A stretch of DNA of 64,000 bases from Juglans regia (lineage: Eukaryota > Streptophyta > Magnoliopsida > Fagales > Juglandaceae). The translations under genes and the position numbers were made by a program. The notes beneath the pieces are model-generated. The model was not told the origin of the DNA, made no database searches, and worked only from the letters and a program-made list of their open reading frames with translations. The stretch is from positions 11,785,888 through 11,849,887 of the forward strand of contig NC_049902.1 in the NCBI RefSeq assembly GCF_001411555.2. Direction: 5' to 3'. Positions 34,950 to 46,908 of this stretch are shown here, one piece after another. The first letter of the stretch is position 1; every line of letters begins with the position of its first letter.

Positions 34950-34979
<30 letters not shown>
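34950..34979. repeat. (GA)n microsatellite
   Basis: About fifteen GA units in the 3' flank of mTERF copy B, matching the imperfect run at 4879-4918. Confidence 0.95.
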
Positions 34980-34981
<2 letters not shown>

Positions 34982-35084
34982 GCTGTGCATCAAAAGCTCT
35001 CGTATTATAAAAAACAAATGAGACAGGAAAGTATACTAACATGGATTCCAGCGGCTAAAAACAGTGCATCCGGTGAACAAAACA

Positions 35085-36213
35085 TCAAAAAGGGAATCCC
35101 ACGCAAATGTTTTTCTTTGACGCTTCTGCCAATCGCTTGATCCCTTTGGCGCATTTGTAGAACTCTAACAACTCATCAGCAACATCTTTTGGGTGACACT
35201 TGACAAACGCCTTTAAAAACCTCTTCTCTGTCATCTTCAGTGCCCTAAGCATTGTGGGTCCCTTAATCTGCGAATCAAGACCCATGTCATCTATCTTCCC
35301 TGCAAGAAGGACTCGCGGCTTTAACACAGTCTCCAAGCTACAGTACAATAGAAATGGACACCTGAGGACCACACTAGCAGGAAGCTTCATCATGCCCAAA
35401 ACGAAAGTCATGTTCCTCTGTACCTTATCAACTGATAGTGTCAACACAAGGGGAGATCTCCCAAAAAGATTGAAGATTTCATCATCTGAAAAACCGAACT
35501 TTTCAAAATTTCCCACCTTTTGAAGGATTGTTTCATGGCGAGACACCAATGATCGTAACAACATATTTATACATCTTGGAATCCTTGGAAATCCCAGTTT
35601 TGCGAATATATTCCATTTTCTCTTCATCAAATGAAGTTCGAGGTATCATGGTGGGCCGAGAAAGGAGCATAGGAATCAAGTCCTTTCTACTAACACCCAC
35701 CTCTTCATACAGCGCAATAGCAGGCATGATGCTGTTATGGAAGTCATACGTTAAGAATGAAGGGTTCCTAACAATAGCTTTAGCAAGCACTTCCCTTGAC
35801 TCAAACAATGTCATAAAAAATTCAAGCCGTTCATGAAAGCAATGATTTATTTGACTACTTAGAAACCTAGGTCGACAATTGATAATCTTCACAAGATCAT
35901 GAGCTCCAATACCCAAGCTACTGAGCATGTTAAGTTTGGATTGAAGGTGGGCAATGTCGGCCCGGCGTAAAGAAGGGAGGCGGACAATTATCTTCGATAT
36001 ATCATTATCACTACAACCCCATTTCCTCATAACATCAATGGAGTTTTTTGGGTAGTCTACAACTTCTACCCTTTCAAATTGGGTTGGACTTTTCGTTGAA
36101 TACGTGCCAGTTGTGAAGACCAGCAAAGGTTTTGAAAGTGATTCCCTGGGAAATGTGAGCAAATGGTGCGATGAAAATAATAATTTAACCAAAGCGAAGG
36201 CTTTTGGTAACAT
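35085..36213 (-). pseudogene. mTERF-family protein, copy B, one frameshift
   Basis: Two overlapping frames cover the whole gene. 36213-35533 encodes the N-terminal 226 residues with a mitochondrial-presequence-like start (MLPKAFALVKLLFSSHHLLT) and mTERF repeats (KWGCSDNDISKIIVRLPSL, SSLGIGAHDLVKII, YEEVGVSRKDLIPMLLSRP). 35630-35085 encodes the rest (GNFEKFGFSDDEIFNLFGRS, SVDKVQRNMTFVLGMM, FVKCHPKDVADELLEFYKCA). The break is between 35540 and 35541, where copy A has two more bases. Together they would give about 376 residues, a usual plant mTERF length, with no intron. It could be a recent pseudogene, or functional if the shift is a sequencing error. Copy A shares its flanks. Confidence 0.88.
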
Positions 36214-36592
36214 ATTAATCCTGCAATTGAAGAATCAGTGATAAGGGCTTTATGGATAGGGCTACACTCAAGAATCAGTATGGAATGCTCAAAATGGGAA
36301 ACGTGTGGGCATTAATTGATTCAGACGGCTATTAGTATACAATATAACATCAGCATATAATCGACATTCACTGAAAACCTCACAAGCCCAAACTTCTCGA
36401 TGAGTTTCACCAAATGGATTTTCTGCAAATTAAATACACCGAAATAAATAAATAAAGGTGCTTAGAAAACAATAACGACGACAAATATCTATATATGTAA
36501 TAAAGAAGGAATTGCCTCCAAATTTACGAAATTAATATAATTATGATGACCAAAATCTATTTAAGATAAGATAAAAAAGCAAGTGTAGACCC

Positions 36593-36867
36593 TACTCAGT
36601 AGAAATTTATGTGGTGAGTTGAATTAAAGTATCCCTCTATAGATCTCATATTAGATACAAATATCTCTGTTAGGATACTGATTCGGCCAGAATATCGCTA
36701 CTACCATTATTGGGTTACACTAAAATGCCTTTGCTACATATCTAAATGGACTAAAATAGCCCTACAACAAATCGAATTAGACAGAAACACCATTTATTCA
36801 AATCAAACCAACCAATAACAACCATAAATCTCTAGAACTACTAACAACCAGAAATCTCTGGAACTAT
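36593..36867. other. Spacer, no gene seen
   Basis: Sequence beyond the end of mTERF-block homology. It contains the near repeat AAATCTCTAGAACTA / AAATCTCTGGAACTA at its right end, next to the LINE tail. Confidence 0.4.
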
Positions 36868-37374
36868 CTTTTTTTTATAATTAATAAGAATTTTATTATC
36901 ACGAATAGGCATAGCCCAAGTACACAGGAAGTATACAAAGGAAATACCTACTACACTCTAGAAAACAGGAAAACTAAAATAGAAACAGATTCAGTACATT
37001 CTCATCATTCCTTTCAAAGATCTTAGCCCACAAACTCAAAGTAGAAAAGAAAAAGTTTCAAAGATCTTCAAAAGAGCGCTCTTTGTCTTCAGAACATCGC
37101 CCATTTCTTTCTAGCCAAAGACACCACATTAAACACAAAGCAATCATTCTCCATCTGGCAACAACATCTTTCCTCACCTCAAACCCCACCAACATGCAAG
37201 AAGCTCGACAACTTCCTTAGGCATCACCCAAAATAAACTTTTCCGCCCAATAACCTCATACCACAAAGAGTTTGCCACCTCACAATGTAAAAACAGATGA
37301 TTTACAGATTCTCCATCCTTCTTGCACAAGACACACCAATTAGAGCAACCACCCAACTGAAGTACATAATACAC
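36868..37374 (-). mobile_element. 5'-truncated LINE, 3' end with zf-RVT
   Basis: A T run at 36869-36876 is the poly(A) tail on the minus strand. It is followed by AAGAATTTTATTATCACGAA and AGCCCAAGTACACAGGAAGT, text typical of plant L1 3'UTRs. The coding remnant 37374-37174 reads CVLCKKDGESVNHLFLHCEV, the zf-RVT cysteine/histidine motif (C..C...H...H..C), then WYEVIGR. Downstream CACAAATCTCTCTACTATATG resembles CAGAAATCTCTGGAACTATC on the left, a possible but imperfect TSD. Confidence 0.8.
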
Positions 37375-40150
37375 TCAAGTACACAAATCTCTCTACTATA
37401 TGCAACCAATCAATTTCCTACCTTTTTTATCACCTAAGATCAACATACAATCCATTTAAAGCACTAATTTGTTTTAACAAGGTCCATCCATACTCAATAC
37501 ATTTAATATGTACAAATCCGTCCATTTAGAAACCAACATCATCATCATGCTTTTCAAACTCACTACATCTCCATCATTTAATCCCAACACTTCAAGATAT
37601 GCCATCTCAATCCAAACTCCATGCATTTATATCCAACATCTCAATACAGTTCAATCATGTAGCATGGTCCAAACTCAAGCTAAATCATGTAATTACAAAC
37701 CACTTCTATACTCGATCATTAGATACAATTGAATTTAAAGATTTAACCATTAAATATGTCCAATGAATACCACAAACACCAAGATGCACACTCTATTCAT
37801 TTATCACTTGAGTCCAACCTAAATCCATCACACTATCCATTGTTCATGCATAGCACACCCAACATAATCAAATATGTCCAACCAACATTTACAAACATTT
37901 TACTCAATTTATAAGCCTCTTGACAATACATACATGTTTCCAAATTACCATCCAACAAAAACACACATACTCCATAACAAGCTCCTAATCAATATATCAC
38001 TTCCTCATAATTAATCATAACCAACATATTCAATACAACAAATCTGTCCAATTCATCCAAGAGTATCCTTATACAATTTTTATGCTACTTAATAGTATTC
38101 ATACATCTCCAAAATTTTACCATCTTACAACTATACATCATATATATCTAACACAACATAAAATGCAAGAAAACCAGTTCGAACACAATCCATCCATATC
38201 ATAAATTCTTGCATACTTAACTCAACATATACCAACACAATTAAAATCATAGAGCTTAATAAGATTCATACACTAACTGATAAGTAAGAAAAAAAAAAAA
38301 AAAACTAGTTATACAACCCAAAGCAAAATATCACTTCAATATTTAGTACCAAATTCATATGATTCTATTCCATCCTTCCATACACCCCAACTCAAATTCT
38401 AGCACATACTAACATACTTGCTGCCCATGTACATCAATCAAACACAATTACAATATACAAAGATTAATAAGTTTCATTCATGGCTCCACACAAACCCAAC
38501 CTTCACAATTACCATATACAACCAATAAGCTTCTTAACAATCAACCAACACAACCCCAAAATTCACAATCTCCAACAACTCCATTTCAATCCTAACCACA
38601 CCTCACTTCTTCTCATTCTATCACAACCAATATATTCAATATATATAAATATAAATCTGCCTATATTCAAACACAACACCAGCAACATCCATATAAACTA
38701 CGTAACATAATACTCCTTGAGGCATAGAAATAGAATTTATACCACAACTTAAGGGGCTGAGCAGCGAGGGAAGCGTGCGGCTGAAGTGGGTTGGTTTACG
38801 ACTTCAGTGGTCTGAGGTGGGCAGTGGGCCTTGCATGGATGAACCTGTGGTGGTACTGGAGAGGGGCACAACAGCGAGTTAGCGAGAGAGACAAGGCGTA
38901 CAAAGACAGAGAGGGAAAAGGAACGGACGGAGAGAAGCACTTACCGACGGCAAAGGAGCTCGACGACAGCCTGGTAGCGCACGGTGCACGGGGCCAGAGA
39001 CAGTGCAGAGTAGAGGCCGAGAAAAACAGTGTGGGGCTTGTTTTTCCTGGACGACGAGGGTTGGTGCTCGACGGAAAGGGGCTTGGTTGCGGCGTCGTGT
39101 GATGGTGGTTGGCCGTGGCTGGCGTGCTCGTGGAGGCTGATGGCGTGGGTGGCGGCTGAGAGATGGGAGAAACGGAGGCAGAAATCGAGAGAGAGAGAGA
39201 GAGAGAGAGTCTGCTACTGTGCGTGGGGTGGTCTTCGTGGTGGAACCGGTGGCGTGCTCGTGGTGCAGCTTTGTTGCTGCCCTTCACAGTGGCCGGCGGC
39301 TTGGCAAAGAGGCGAGAGAGAAATCGGGAGATGGCGCCACGGGGGAGATGGGGGAAAAGAAGAGGGGAACGAGAGAGGGGAGGGAAGTTTGGGCAGCAGA
39401 TCCTAGCCAACGTCTTCAGGTTTTTCGAAGAGATTTTCCGTTTCTTTTTCGAAAATATCTGTCTAATGTCATGTGTCATCTCATTTTATTTAATTATCAT
39501 AATTTTTTTAATTCTTAATAAAAAATAAAATAAATAATTTTATTTTTTTAAATTTTAAAATAAAAATAATATTAAAATATATATTTTAATAATATTTTAT
39601 TTAACTTTTTAATTTTAATCTCATCTATAAAAACAAATGAATAAACATAAATGAAATAAAAATAGAGATTAAAAATAGAAATTAAATGAAAATAAACTAA
39701 ATAAAAGAAGGAGAAAAATAAAAATAAAATAGAAGGAGTTTTAACAAATATTTTTTAAAGAAATAAATCCATCTAAATAAATAGAATTTTTCATATAAAA
39801 TAAAATGATAAACATTAAATAATATATCTAAATAAATAAAATCATTTAAATAAAATAATTTTCTAAAACTATATTATTTTTGAGATTCCAAAATTTAAAG
39901 AGGCTTACTTAAAAATTAAGGTTGGTTCAATAACATAATAATACCCCAATTTAAAATAATTTTGAGCTTTTAAAATATTTGGAGGACTTTAAAATACTTG
40001 ATTCAATTTAAAAATTATATGCAAGATTTATATAAAGATTTGAGATTTAAAACAACTAAATAGGGCTCATGGCCAACTCGAAGACCACCCAAAAGAAAAA
40101 TAAGTAGTTGGTCACTGAATTATAAGAATAATTCTTATTCAATTTAAAAA
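37375..40150 (-). mobile_element. Tekay-like LTR remnant
   Basis: The order is a C- and A-rich part (37.4-38.74 kb), a G+C-rich low-complexity part with a (GA)n run at 39187-39209 (38.75-39.42 kb), then an AT-rich part with AAGGTTGGTTCAATAACA...ATACCCC near 39920. This is the same order, with the same signature, as the inner solo LTR at 10.4-13.39 kb. The long frames crossing 38.79-39.53 kb on both strands are products of the G+C-rich repeats and show no domain. Ends were not found. Confidence 0.5.
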
Positions 40151-40155
40151 TAATA

Positions 40156-40346
40156 TCTTATTTGTTTTCACAACTCTTTACAACTCATCTTATCTAATTA
40201 TTACAATTTTCTCAAATTTTCATACAAAATGAAATGCTTTTTTTAAATATCAAAATAATAATAATATTAAAAAATATTCTAATAATATTTTATTCAACTT
40301 TTAAATTTAATCTCAACTCATCTCATCTGCGAAAATAAACGAGGCC
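40156..40346. mobile_element. MITE, about 190 bp
   Basis: The left end CTTATTTGTTTTCACAACTC pairs with the right end, which reads GGCCTCGTTTATTTTCGCAG in reverse complement. The interior is AT-rich with AACTCATCT repeats. Related text appears at 39.43-39.64 kb and at 47.97-48.11 kb. The TSD is not clear. Confidence 0.6.
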
Positions 40347-40459
40347 TAATTCTCTGTCGTCTCTAGGCAACATACAATACCATTGCAAGATGGATTTAAT
40401 ATTTGCAAGTATTGATTTATAGATGAAAGGTCATGTAATGTATCAATATTGGTAGTTAG

Positions 40460-41004
40460 AGCATTCACATCGGATTGATCATTCAAATATTCAAAATTTG
40501 AAGAATATGTAATTTTTTAGCTTTTAGTTAATCACTTAACACTTAAAATCTATATTGGATTAGCCATCACATTCTCTATAATAATAAAATTTTATTATTT
40601 TTTATTATTTATATTTCTTTAATTAATTTATATTTTTTAATTGCTTTTTTATTTTATTTTCATAATCTTCAATAATCTCCAACAATCATATTTATTTTCA
40701 TTTTCGCAATCCAACAATCTATAATATAATAATCTCATATATACATATTTGTGCATTATCTCATATGTAAATAAAAATCTCATCTATAAAATCCATAAAA
40801 ATATCATATCTATAATATATAATTATCTCAAATATTCATTTTAGACTTGTTACAGTACTTTTCAAATATGAAAAAAATAATAGAATTATTGTAACTCATA
40901 TTTTAGATGAAATTAATTTGATTAATTCAATGTGGGTCAAATGTGGATGATATTAATTAAATTTAAAGGTTAAAAGATATTTGAGTAATCCAATGTCAAT
41001 GCTT
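40460..41004. mobile_element. MITE, about 545 bp
   Basis: The left end AGCATTCACATCGGATTG and the right end (reverse complement AGCATTGACATTGGATTA) form a terminal inverted repeat of about 18 bp. The interior is AT-rich and non-coding. TTAG/TAG occurs on both sides, too short to fix the TSD length. Confidence 0.7.
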
Positions 41005-41197
41005 AGTTGGATGGTGGAAAATGTATTTTCCTTTGAGTTTCAGAGAAAACAGTAGGGATTTAGGTAGAGATTCTTACACAGCTAGGCTTAGCTGCTTTGA
41101 TGAATTTAGTCATTATGTATGTGTCTTTGCAAAGCAATTGCTATTTTGAGGATGCATGTGTTTGTGGCTGTGCTACTCAATAGAGGGTCATAGACAT

Positions 41198-41602
41198 TTT
41201 TTTTTTAATTTTATAATCAAATATTTCATTGAATCAAACAAAATAATTGTCCTTGCACAATATTGCTTCTATCAAGCCAAATAATTTGTGATACAAAAGA
41301 AGGACACCCCTCCCACCATATTTTAATATCATCTATCCCAGGCATGTCTTGCTAAGAGATGCATAGCTAAGTTTTCCAATCTATTGACATAAGAAATCTG
41401 AATATATCTGAATCCACACATTAACCTTCTTATATATTTGAGTAAATAATCAAAATGTGTTAAAAAAAGTAGAGTCATCCTGTAATGCATTGACTAGAAC
41501 CAAACAATCAGTTTCAAGTATCAAATTCGGCACCCCCCATTGAGTACACAACTGTAAACCTCTTAACATAGTTGTTGCTTCAACCATAGGCATTTATTAC
41601 TT
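41198..41602 (-). mobile_element. LINE 3' end with RNase H remnant
   Basis: A T run near 41199-41210 is the poly(A) tail. On the minus strand the sequence reads VEATTMLRGLQLCTQWGVPN and LILETDCLVLVNALQ, the RNase H segment carrying the metal-binding D, then broken text ending RLENLAMHLLARHAW. It is truncated upstream near 41602. The family is the same type as the LINE at 53418 but it is a different, older copy. Confidence 0.78.
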
Positions 41603-41649
41603 TCTAATTACTTAAATATGTTTCAATTCTACTACACCTGGCTAGTCAA

Positions 41650-42390
41650 ATGCATAGGTATTCAGGGCGTAATAGGTCTGATTTAGTCTAATTTTATAAA
41701 TTTTTTTTATAACCGAATCGGTATATATCAATTTTAAAAATTTAAGAACAGATATTGGACCGATTCACTACCAAAATTAGAACTTTTGATTTTTCTGATT
41801 TCGGTTCGACCCGATTTTTTTGATTTTACTGATTATTTATGTTAGTAATAATATAATGTTTATATATACTAAATTATTAGTTTATTTATATTATAGTATA
41901 AGTACATTATTTTATAATAATTAATATATACTATTATAATATTAAATTCAACTATAGTCTTTATAAGTTCTAGACTTTTATATGGGTATATATGATGTAA
42001 AAATGTATTTACAAAACGAATATATATTATAATTTATTATGCCAAAAATGTATTTATCCTTAATATATATATATTAAAAGTAAGTTTATATTAATACTTA
42101 ATGTTAATGTTTATGTTTAAGATTAAACTTTTATGTTATATCACATGTTAAATTAATTTTATGTTATAAGATTAATAGTTTTGAATAATAAGATTCGAAT
42201 TTCATATTATATTAATTAACAATTTAGTATATAATATATAATATAATATTAAAAAATTATATGTAATATAAAAAATTATAAATATATATACACTTGTCCA
42301 ATTCGCTTTAAACCGATTTTCAAAATATGAAAATCAGTACCACAACGGTTTAGGACTGGTTTTAGTTCTTAACAACCGGTACCGCACTGG
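41650..42390. other. AT-rich repeat, possible MITE part
   Basis: Very AT-rich sequence with CGGTTCGACCCGATTTTTTT and AACCGGTACCGCACTGGACC. Matching text (AAACCGGTTCAACTGGTTTT...TTTACACCCCTAAT) resumes at 43844-43892, beyond the retroelement pieces. 41650-42390 plus 43844-43892 may be one element split by an insertion. No coding potential. Confidence 0.4.
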
Positions 42391-42775
42391 ACCGCTTTAT
42401 GTCTTCCTCGTGTTCCCAAGTGGCTTCTCTCTCACTTTGGTGATTCCAAAGTACTTTGACTATTTGAATAGTTATGTGATGTAGCACTTGGGCCTTCTGT
42501 GCTAATATTCTCACTGGAATTTCTTCATAGCTGAGATCATCTCAAATCTGAAGAGGCTCATACTCCAAAACATGTGTGGGATCCGGGGCATAATTTCGCA
42601 ACATAGAGACATGAAACACGTTGTGCACTGCCGACAAGTGAGGTGGAAGTGCTAGTCTATAGGTTGCAGCACCTATTCTTTCTAAGATCTCAAAAGGGCC
42701 TATGTACCTCGGGCTTAGCTTTCCCTTTTTACCAAAACGCATTATCCCTTTCATCAGTGCAACCTTCAAGAGTAA
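42391..42775 (-). pseudogene. Tekay-like Ty3/gypsy pol C-terminus
   Basis: The minus-strand frame 42769-42542 reads MRFGKKGKLSPRYIGPFEIL and PPHLSAVHNVFHVSMLRNYA, the integrase C-terminal region of Tekay/Del-type chromoviruses. It continues after a stop with YEEIPVRILAQKAQVLHH, the start of the chromodomain-bearing tail, and HEEDIKR. It is a short orphan piece whose upstream pol is missing. It faces opposite to the LTR remnant on its right. Confidence 0.88.
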
Positions 42776-43843
42776 TTTTATTTATTTGGCTATCTTTTAG
42801 AATGTGAATTTAATTTAGTAGGATATTAGTAAATATTGTTTCCAAACAAATTTAGTGATAGTTATTATTGCATATAGGTGTCGAGTTACGAAGTGTTATT
42901 CAAGAAAAAAGGCAACGAGGTAAGTAATTTGATCATAAATTAGGATCATCACAGTTCAGTTTATATATAAGTATTATTCAAGTCAGTTCATTGACATCCA
43001 TTATTTATGCACCACTCATGTCATATGCAAACATGTCATCTTGCATAGCATACGATCATGTCATTTCACATCATGTTCAAATTCAGAAATTATAATTATG
43101 TATGTATTATGTAATGCATCTCATGTGTATAAGACACGTAATCTATCTTAAATTCAAGTGTAAGATAAGATAAGATCAGTTAATCAGATGGTCATTCGGA
43201 TGCATGGTACCAATGCAGTTCAGTTTCAGGGTGGATGTGAAAGCCACGGGCTCAAGCGTGGTCCACTATAGTATGCCAGAATACCATCAGTGGCTCCCCT
43301 TCGGCCGCGGGACGTGGGGTCGGTGCACAACCTCACACACAGGATTAAGTGTGTTGGCCAGTCAGATAAATTAGTTAAATAAGATAAATCAGTCAGATTA
43401 GTCAGTTAATTCAGTTAAATCAGTCATACATAGCATAAGCATCAGTATGAACAATTATGAATTTTAAACTCTCAGCATGAAAATTTTTATAAAAACCTTA
43501 TATTTATTATGTCTACGTTGTGATAAATTTCTTGCTGAGTTTTCGACTCATTTTAGTTTGTTTTCATGTTTTTAATCACCCATGTGAGAATGATGAATAC
43601 GAGCAGACAGGCCAGGAATAGAAGGATCAGTTAATTTTAGTTTCAGACTTTCTAAAATAAAACTTGCTTTTATGACATGAATTTATTCAGTTTATTCATT
43701 TAATATTTTTGGAAGACATTTTATTAGACATTTTTCTACAAAATAAATTTCTAATTTCATTTATGAAATATGAGATCTCTTGCCGGGTTTATTTTTATGA
43801 AAAATACGTGACACTCCTAACTTACGGAAATGGAGTGTTACAC
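42776..43843 (+). mobile_element. Tekay-like LTR remnant, 5' truncated
   Basis: It ends GGAGTGTTACA at 43843 and contains GTGTCGAGTTACGAAGTG, AAAAGGCAACGAGGTAAGTA, a CCACGGGCTCAAGCG block and TTGCTGAGTTTTCGACTCATTTTAG, all recurring landmarks of this LTR superfamily. The start is missing. It lies head-to-head with the pol fragment 42391-42775, so the two are not a simple element. Confidence 0.65.
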
Positions 43844-43892
43844 TAAACCGGTTCAACTGGTTTTTTGGTTTTTGTTTTACACCCCTAATGGC

Positions 43893-44220
43893 TTTACACA
43901 TACACATGATAATCATCAAACCACAAGTGATGCATAAATGATCTAGAGTTAGACCTAAACCAGTCTTCACAATATAAATTATATCTATTCTATTATAAAA
44001 ACACCTATCAATCTGTGAACAATAGATTTATTCATCTATTTTTTCCTTTATCATGTTTACGTCCATGTGTCAAATGCTTGTTCTTCCAATTTTTTGTTTT
44101 ATTACATTGGCGTTCTTTGTAGTCAGAGTTTTCTATTCTTTGTTTAGTCCATACAATGTCATCTTGTCGCTGTGTGAGTGTGTATTTTGTTCCTTTCTAG
44201 TTCTTTCAGAGTGAGTTCGT
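43893..44220. other. Spacer, no gene seen
   Basis: AT-rich non-coding sequence left of the first direct-repeat copy. Confidence 0.4.
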
Positions 44221-46035
44221 GGCTGAGTTTTGTTGCTCGTCAAGATGTGGGGATGTTTTGGGCGACTGATGGGAGGGGTACTGTTTCTGTCAATCAGTCT
44301 GATGGAGTCTTTTAATGTTTTCTTTTTGTGTTTAATTACGGTTGTGACATGTACTTTATCTCTTTTGTTTTTTTTCCTTTCTGTTTCTTTCAGTTTGTCT
44401 AACCAAGTCTTTTAATGTTCCATATTTTCTTCTTTTTTTCTCTTCTATTTTTGTCAGTCTATCTAGCTGACTCTTTTAAAGTTTTGTTTTTGTGTGTAAT
44501 TACAGTTATGACCCTCTATTATTAATTGGTTGGTGCACACAGTGTGATACAATTCGTGGGTGACTGAGTATGGGCTTTGTTGTTTGCGTTTCCCGTTTGT
44601 CTGATTTGTATAATTGGTTTTTGGAGAATTGGATTTGGTTCTTCATTTTTGTTGGTTGGTTCTACAGCCTCGTGATGGGAAGTTGTCAGGGTGGGGGGAT
44701 TTTTTTCCTGGTTGATGTGAGGGTGGAGGCAGAGTGTTGGGTTGTGGTATTTTTTATTCTCTCACCAAATCTCTCTCTCTCAAATCAAGCTTTTTCTCTC
44801 TCCTTCTAAAACCCTTTTTTCGTGTTTGTTTTTATCTGGAGATTGTTTCTTTTCTCTAGTCAAGACTGTAAATCTTCTTCTTTACTGTCATAGGTAAGTG
44901 CCTGTGTGTCTCTCTTCGATTTCCTCAGCGAGTTTCTATGGTTTGGTTTCTAAATCTCTGGTCCTCTGATGTTTGTATTTATCTGATCTTCTTCCTTTTT
45001 CCATTAATTGATCTGATTTGTTGGTTTACTTTGTGCATCTGATTTGTTGGTTTGTTTTGTGCAATGAATTTCTAGGGTTTGGTTTGAAATTTATGCTGCT
45101 TTGAGGTTTGTATTTATCTAATTTTTTCATTTTGTTGCTTTAATCGATCTGATTTCTTAGTATGGTTTGTGTTCACTACCGTTGTGGTGTTGGATGTGTT
45201 TTGATTTACTGGGTCCTACTCTTTTTTTTTTTTTTTGTGATATCAATGTATTGGCCTCTAGCCTTATAAAAATATAGATGGCTTCTACTTTATTTTGTTT
45301 ATATTTCGTGATAGATATCCTTTTGGGTATAAAAAAAACAACAAATATCTACTTGTGATTAAAAATCAGGGTTTTTATTAAATATATGCTTGTGATTAAC
45401 CAAGAACCGGTTCTAATTCTTCTTCTGAAAACTAGGATTCATAAATACTTTTGATGAAGAAACAAACGAAGTCCTCTGAATCAAAGAACACCCATGACTT
45501 CTTGAGCCATTGGCATATCGTTCTCCCTCTAGACACAACCTTTCTGTCTCTCAGAACACTTTTTGTTTCTAGAGGTTGGCTTTTTGGCTCTTAAGTTAGA
45601 GATGTACCTAACAGAATTTGGTGTGTTTTTTTATTTTAAGAACAGTGGGTATCTTTCTTTTACGAGTAATGCTACATATAGTCGTGGAGTGCTCAAATGT
45701 CTTGCAGTCTCTTTGAAAAAGAGTGAGGTCTACTATTAAAAAATTAATTTTCTTTTCATGTGGGTCTCGTATTTATTCACTTTTTTCAAAATAATTGCGT
45801 GGTGCTTACACACTCATGACTGTAACTATCATTTCTTTTCTTTCATATATTTTGTTCGGAATGAAAAACATAAAAGGGTGGGGTATAATTTGATCTCAGC
45901 CTCCTTACGTTTTTCAAATTTTTTTGCTTGTGAAAAGTTAAGATCATTCAATTAGGGTGTGGAGTTAAAACGAATTTTGATTTTTTTTTTTTAATATTCT
46001 TTAAACCCTTTCGTTTGGACTTTATGTATTATCTT
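44221..46035 (+). repeat. Direct repeat copy C: promoter/5'UTR/intron-like
   Basis: Collinear with copy D (48119-49676). Both have a TC-rich leader (TCTCTCTCTC), a conserved TCTGGAGATTGTTTCTTTTC segment and a splice-donor-like AG|GTAAGTG (44892 here), followed by T-rich intron-like sequence with TTTCTAGGGTTTGG. This looks like promoter, leader exon and first intron of a plant gene, yet neither copy is followed by a coding region. Copy C also has an extra tandem unit near 44370-44470 and a MITE at 45663-45836. C stops matching D at GGATTC. Confidence 0.7.
45663..45836. mobile_element. Mutator-type MITE, 174 bp, with known empty site
   Basis: Ends (GAGTAATGCTACATATAGTC and, in reverse complement, AGAAATGATAGTTACAGTCA) form an inverted repeat of about 28 bp. 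The flanking 9-bp sites are TTTCTTTTA (45654-45662) and TTTCTTTCA (45837-45845). Copy D has a single TTTCTTTTA at 49468-49476 and no element, which is the empty site. The terminus TGCTAYATAYAGTCGT is shared with the right end of the Pack-MULE at 13394-14658. Confidence 0.88.
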
Positions 46036-46579
46036 GGATTCTCTCTCAGTGGAGAGAGAGAGAGATGGGGGAAAAAATTTTTAGTCAGAAAGAGAGAGTG
46101 CAAGCACATATGGAGTGAGAATATTAAATTGATAAAAACTATCACATCTAGCATTTTGATCTTTGCCAAAATTGACACCTCAAGCATTTCCCTTCGAAAA
46201 ACAGTCAACAATGAGCTGCATCCACTACTATTTTTCTTTTCTATTTTTTAACTATTGAATTTATTATTTCAAAAATAAAAAATATTCTACTAATTGATGA
46301 GTAATATTACATTATAACATGTGTCATTGAAAATCACAGCCATTTTAATTAGTGAAGATCTAAGAATTTCTGGAAAAATTCTGAAAAATCTCTATATAAT
46401 GTGTTTTATTGGATTTTGTAAGATAGTTAAGAAAATTTAAATAAAATTCTTCTAAGATATATTTTATTAGGATTTGTTAAAGTTGATAAGAACAATTGAA
46501 AATTTGTTTAAATATATATGTTTTGTAATACTTTTGTTTTGGTTTTGTAGAAATTACTTTATTATTATATGTTTGATTA
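46036..46579. other. AT-rich spacer, no gene seen
   Basis: A short GAGAGA run near 46050-46065 and AT-rich text. No coding or structural feature is visible. Confidence 0.4.
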
Positions 46580-46908
46580 CACGATTGCTCATCAGTTTAG
46601 GAAAAAGAATAAAGTGACGGATTTTCTGGCAAGACTGGGGGAAGGAGGAAGAAATTTTACATACTTGGGTACCGATGATTTACCCTACTAGGTGAGAGGT
46701 TTGCTGAGATTGGATTATCTTGATTTGCCTAGTTTTAGGGAATAATGTTTGACTTTGGGTTTTGTTGGGTTTGTCTAGTTTCATTGTAAGTTTTTAGTTT
46801 GTGGTTGTATGGTTGGTGTTTTGGTTTTCCTTCGTTGTAAGTCGAGGTTCATTTCAATAAAGTAGGGAGGTTCCGTTAAAATAAAAAATAAAAAAAACAG
46901 TAAATTTT
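46580..46908 (+). mobile_element. Severely 5'-truncated LINE (RNase H end plus 3'UTR)
   Basis: It starts within the last RNase H motif (KKNKVTDFLARLGEGGRN) and goes on RGLLRLDYLDLPSFRE, which aligns with the C-terminus of the LINE at 53418-59163 (REGNKVADWLARSS ... RGLIRLDNLGLPSLRYR). A 3'UTR with GTTGTAAGTCGAGG and an A-rich tail (46882-46908) follows. It is about 330 bp long, in the same subfamily as the long LINE but a separate insertion. Confidence 0.83.

Noticed and set aside
38796..39528. Frame of 227 codons on the minus strand and 100-125 codons on the plus strand
   Set aside because: Overlapping frames in both directions across (GA)n and G+C-rich LTR sequence; Ser/Pro/Leu-rich translation is what TCTC repeats give. 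No homology recognised.
42391..43843. One complete Tekay element
   Set aside because: The pol fragment is on the minus strand while the LTR landmarks are on the plus strand; they are separate or rearranged pieces.
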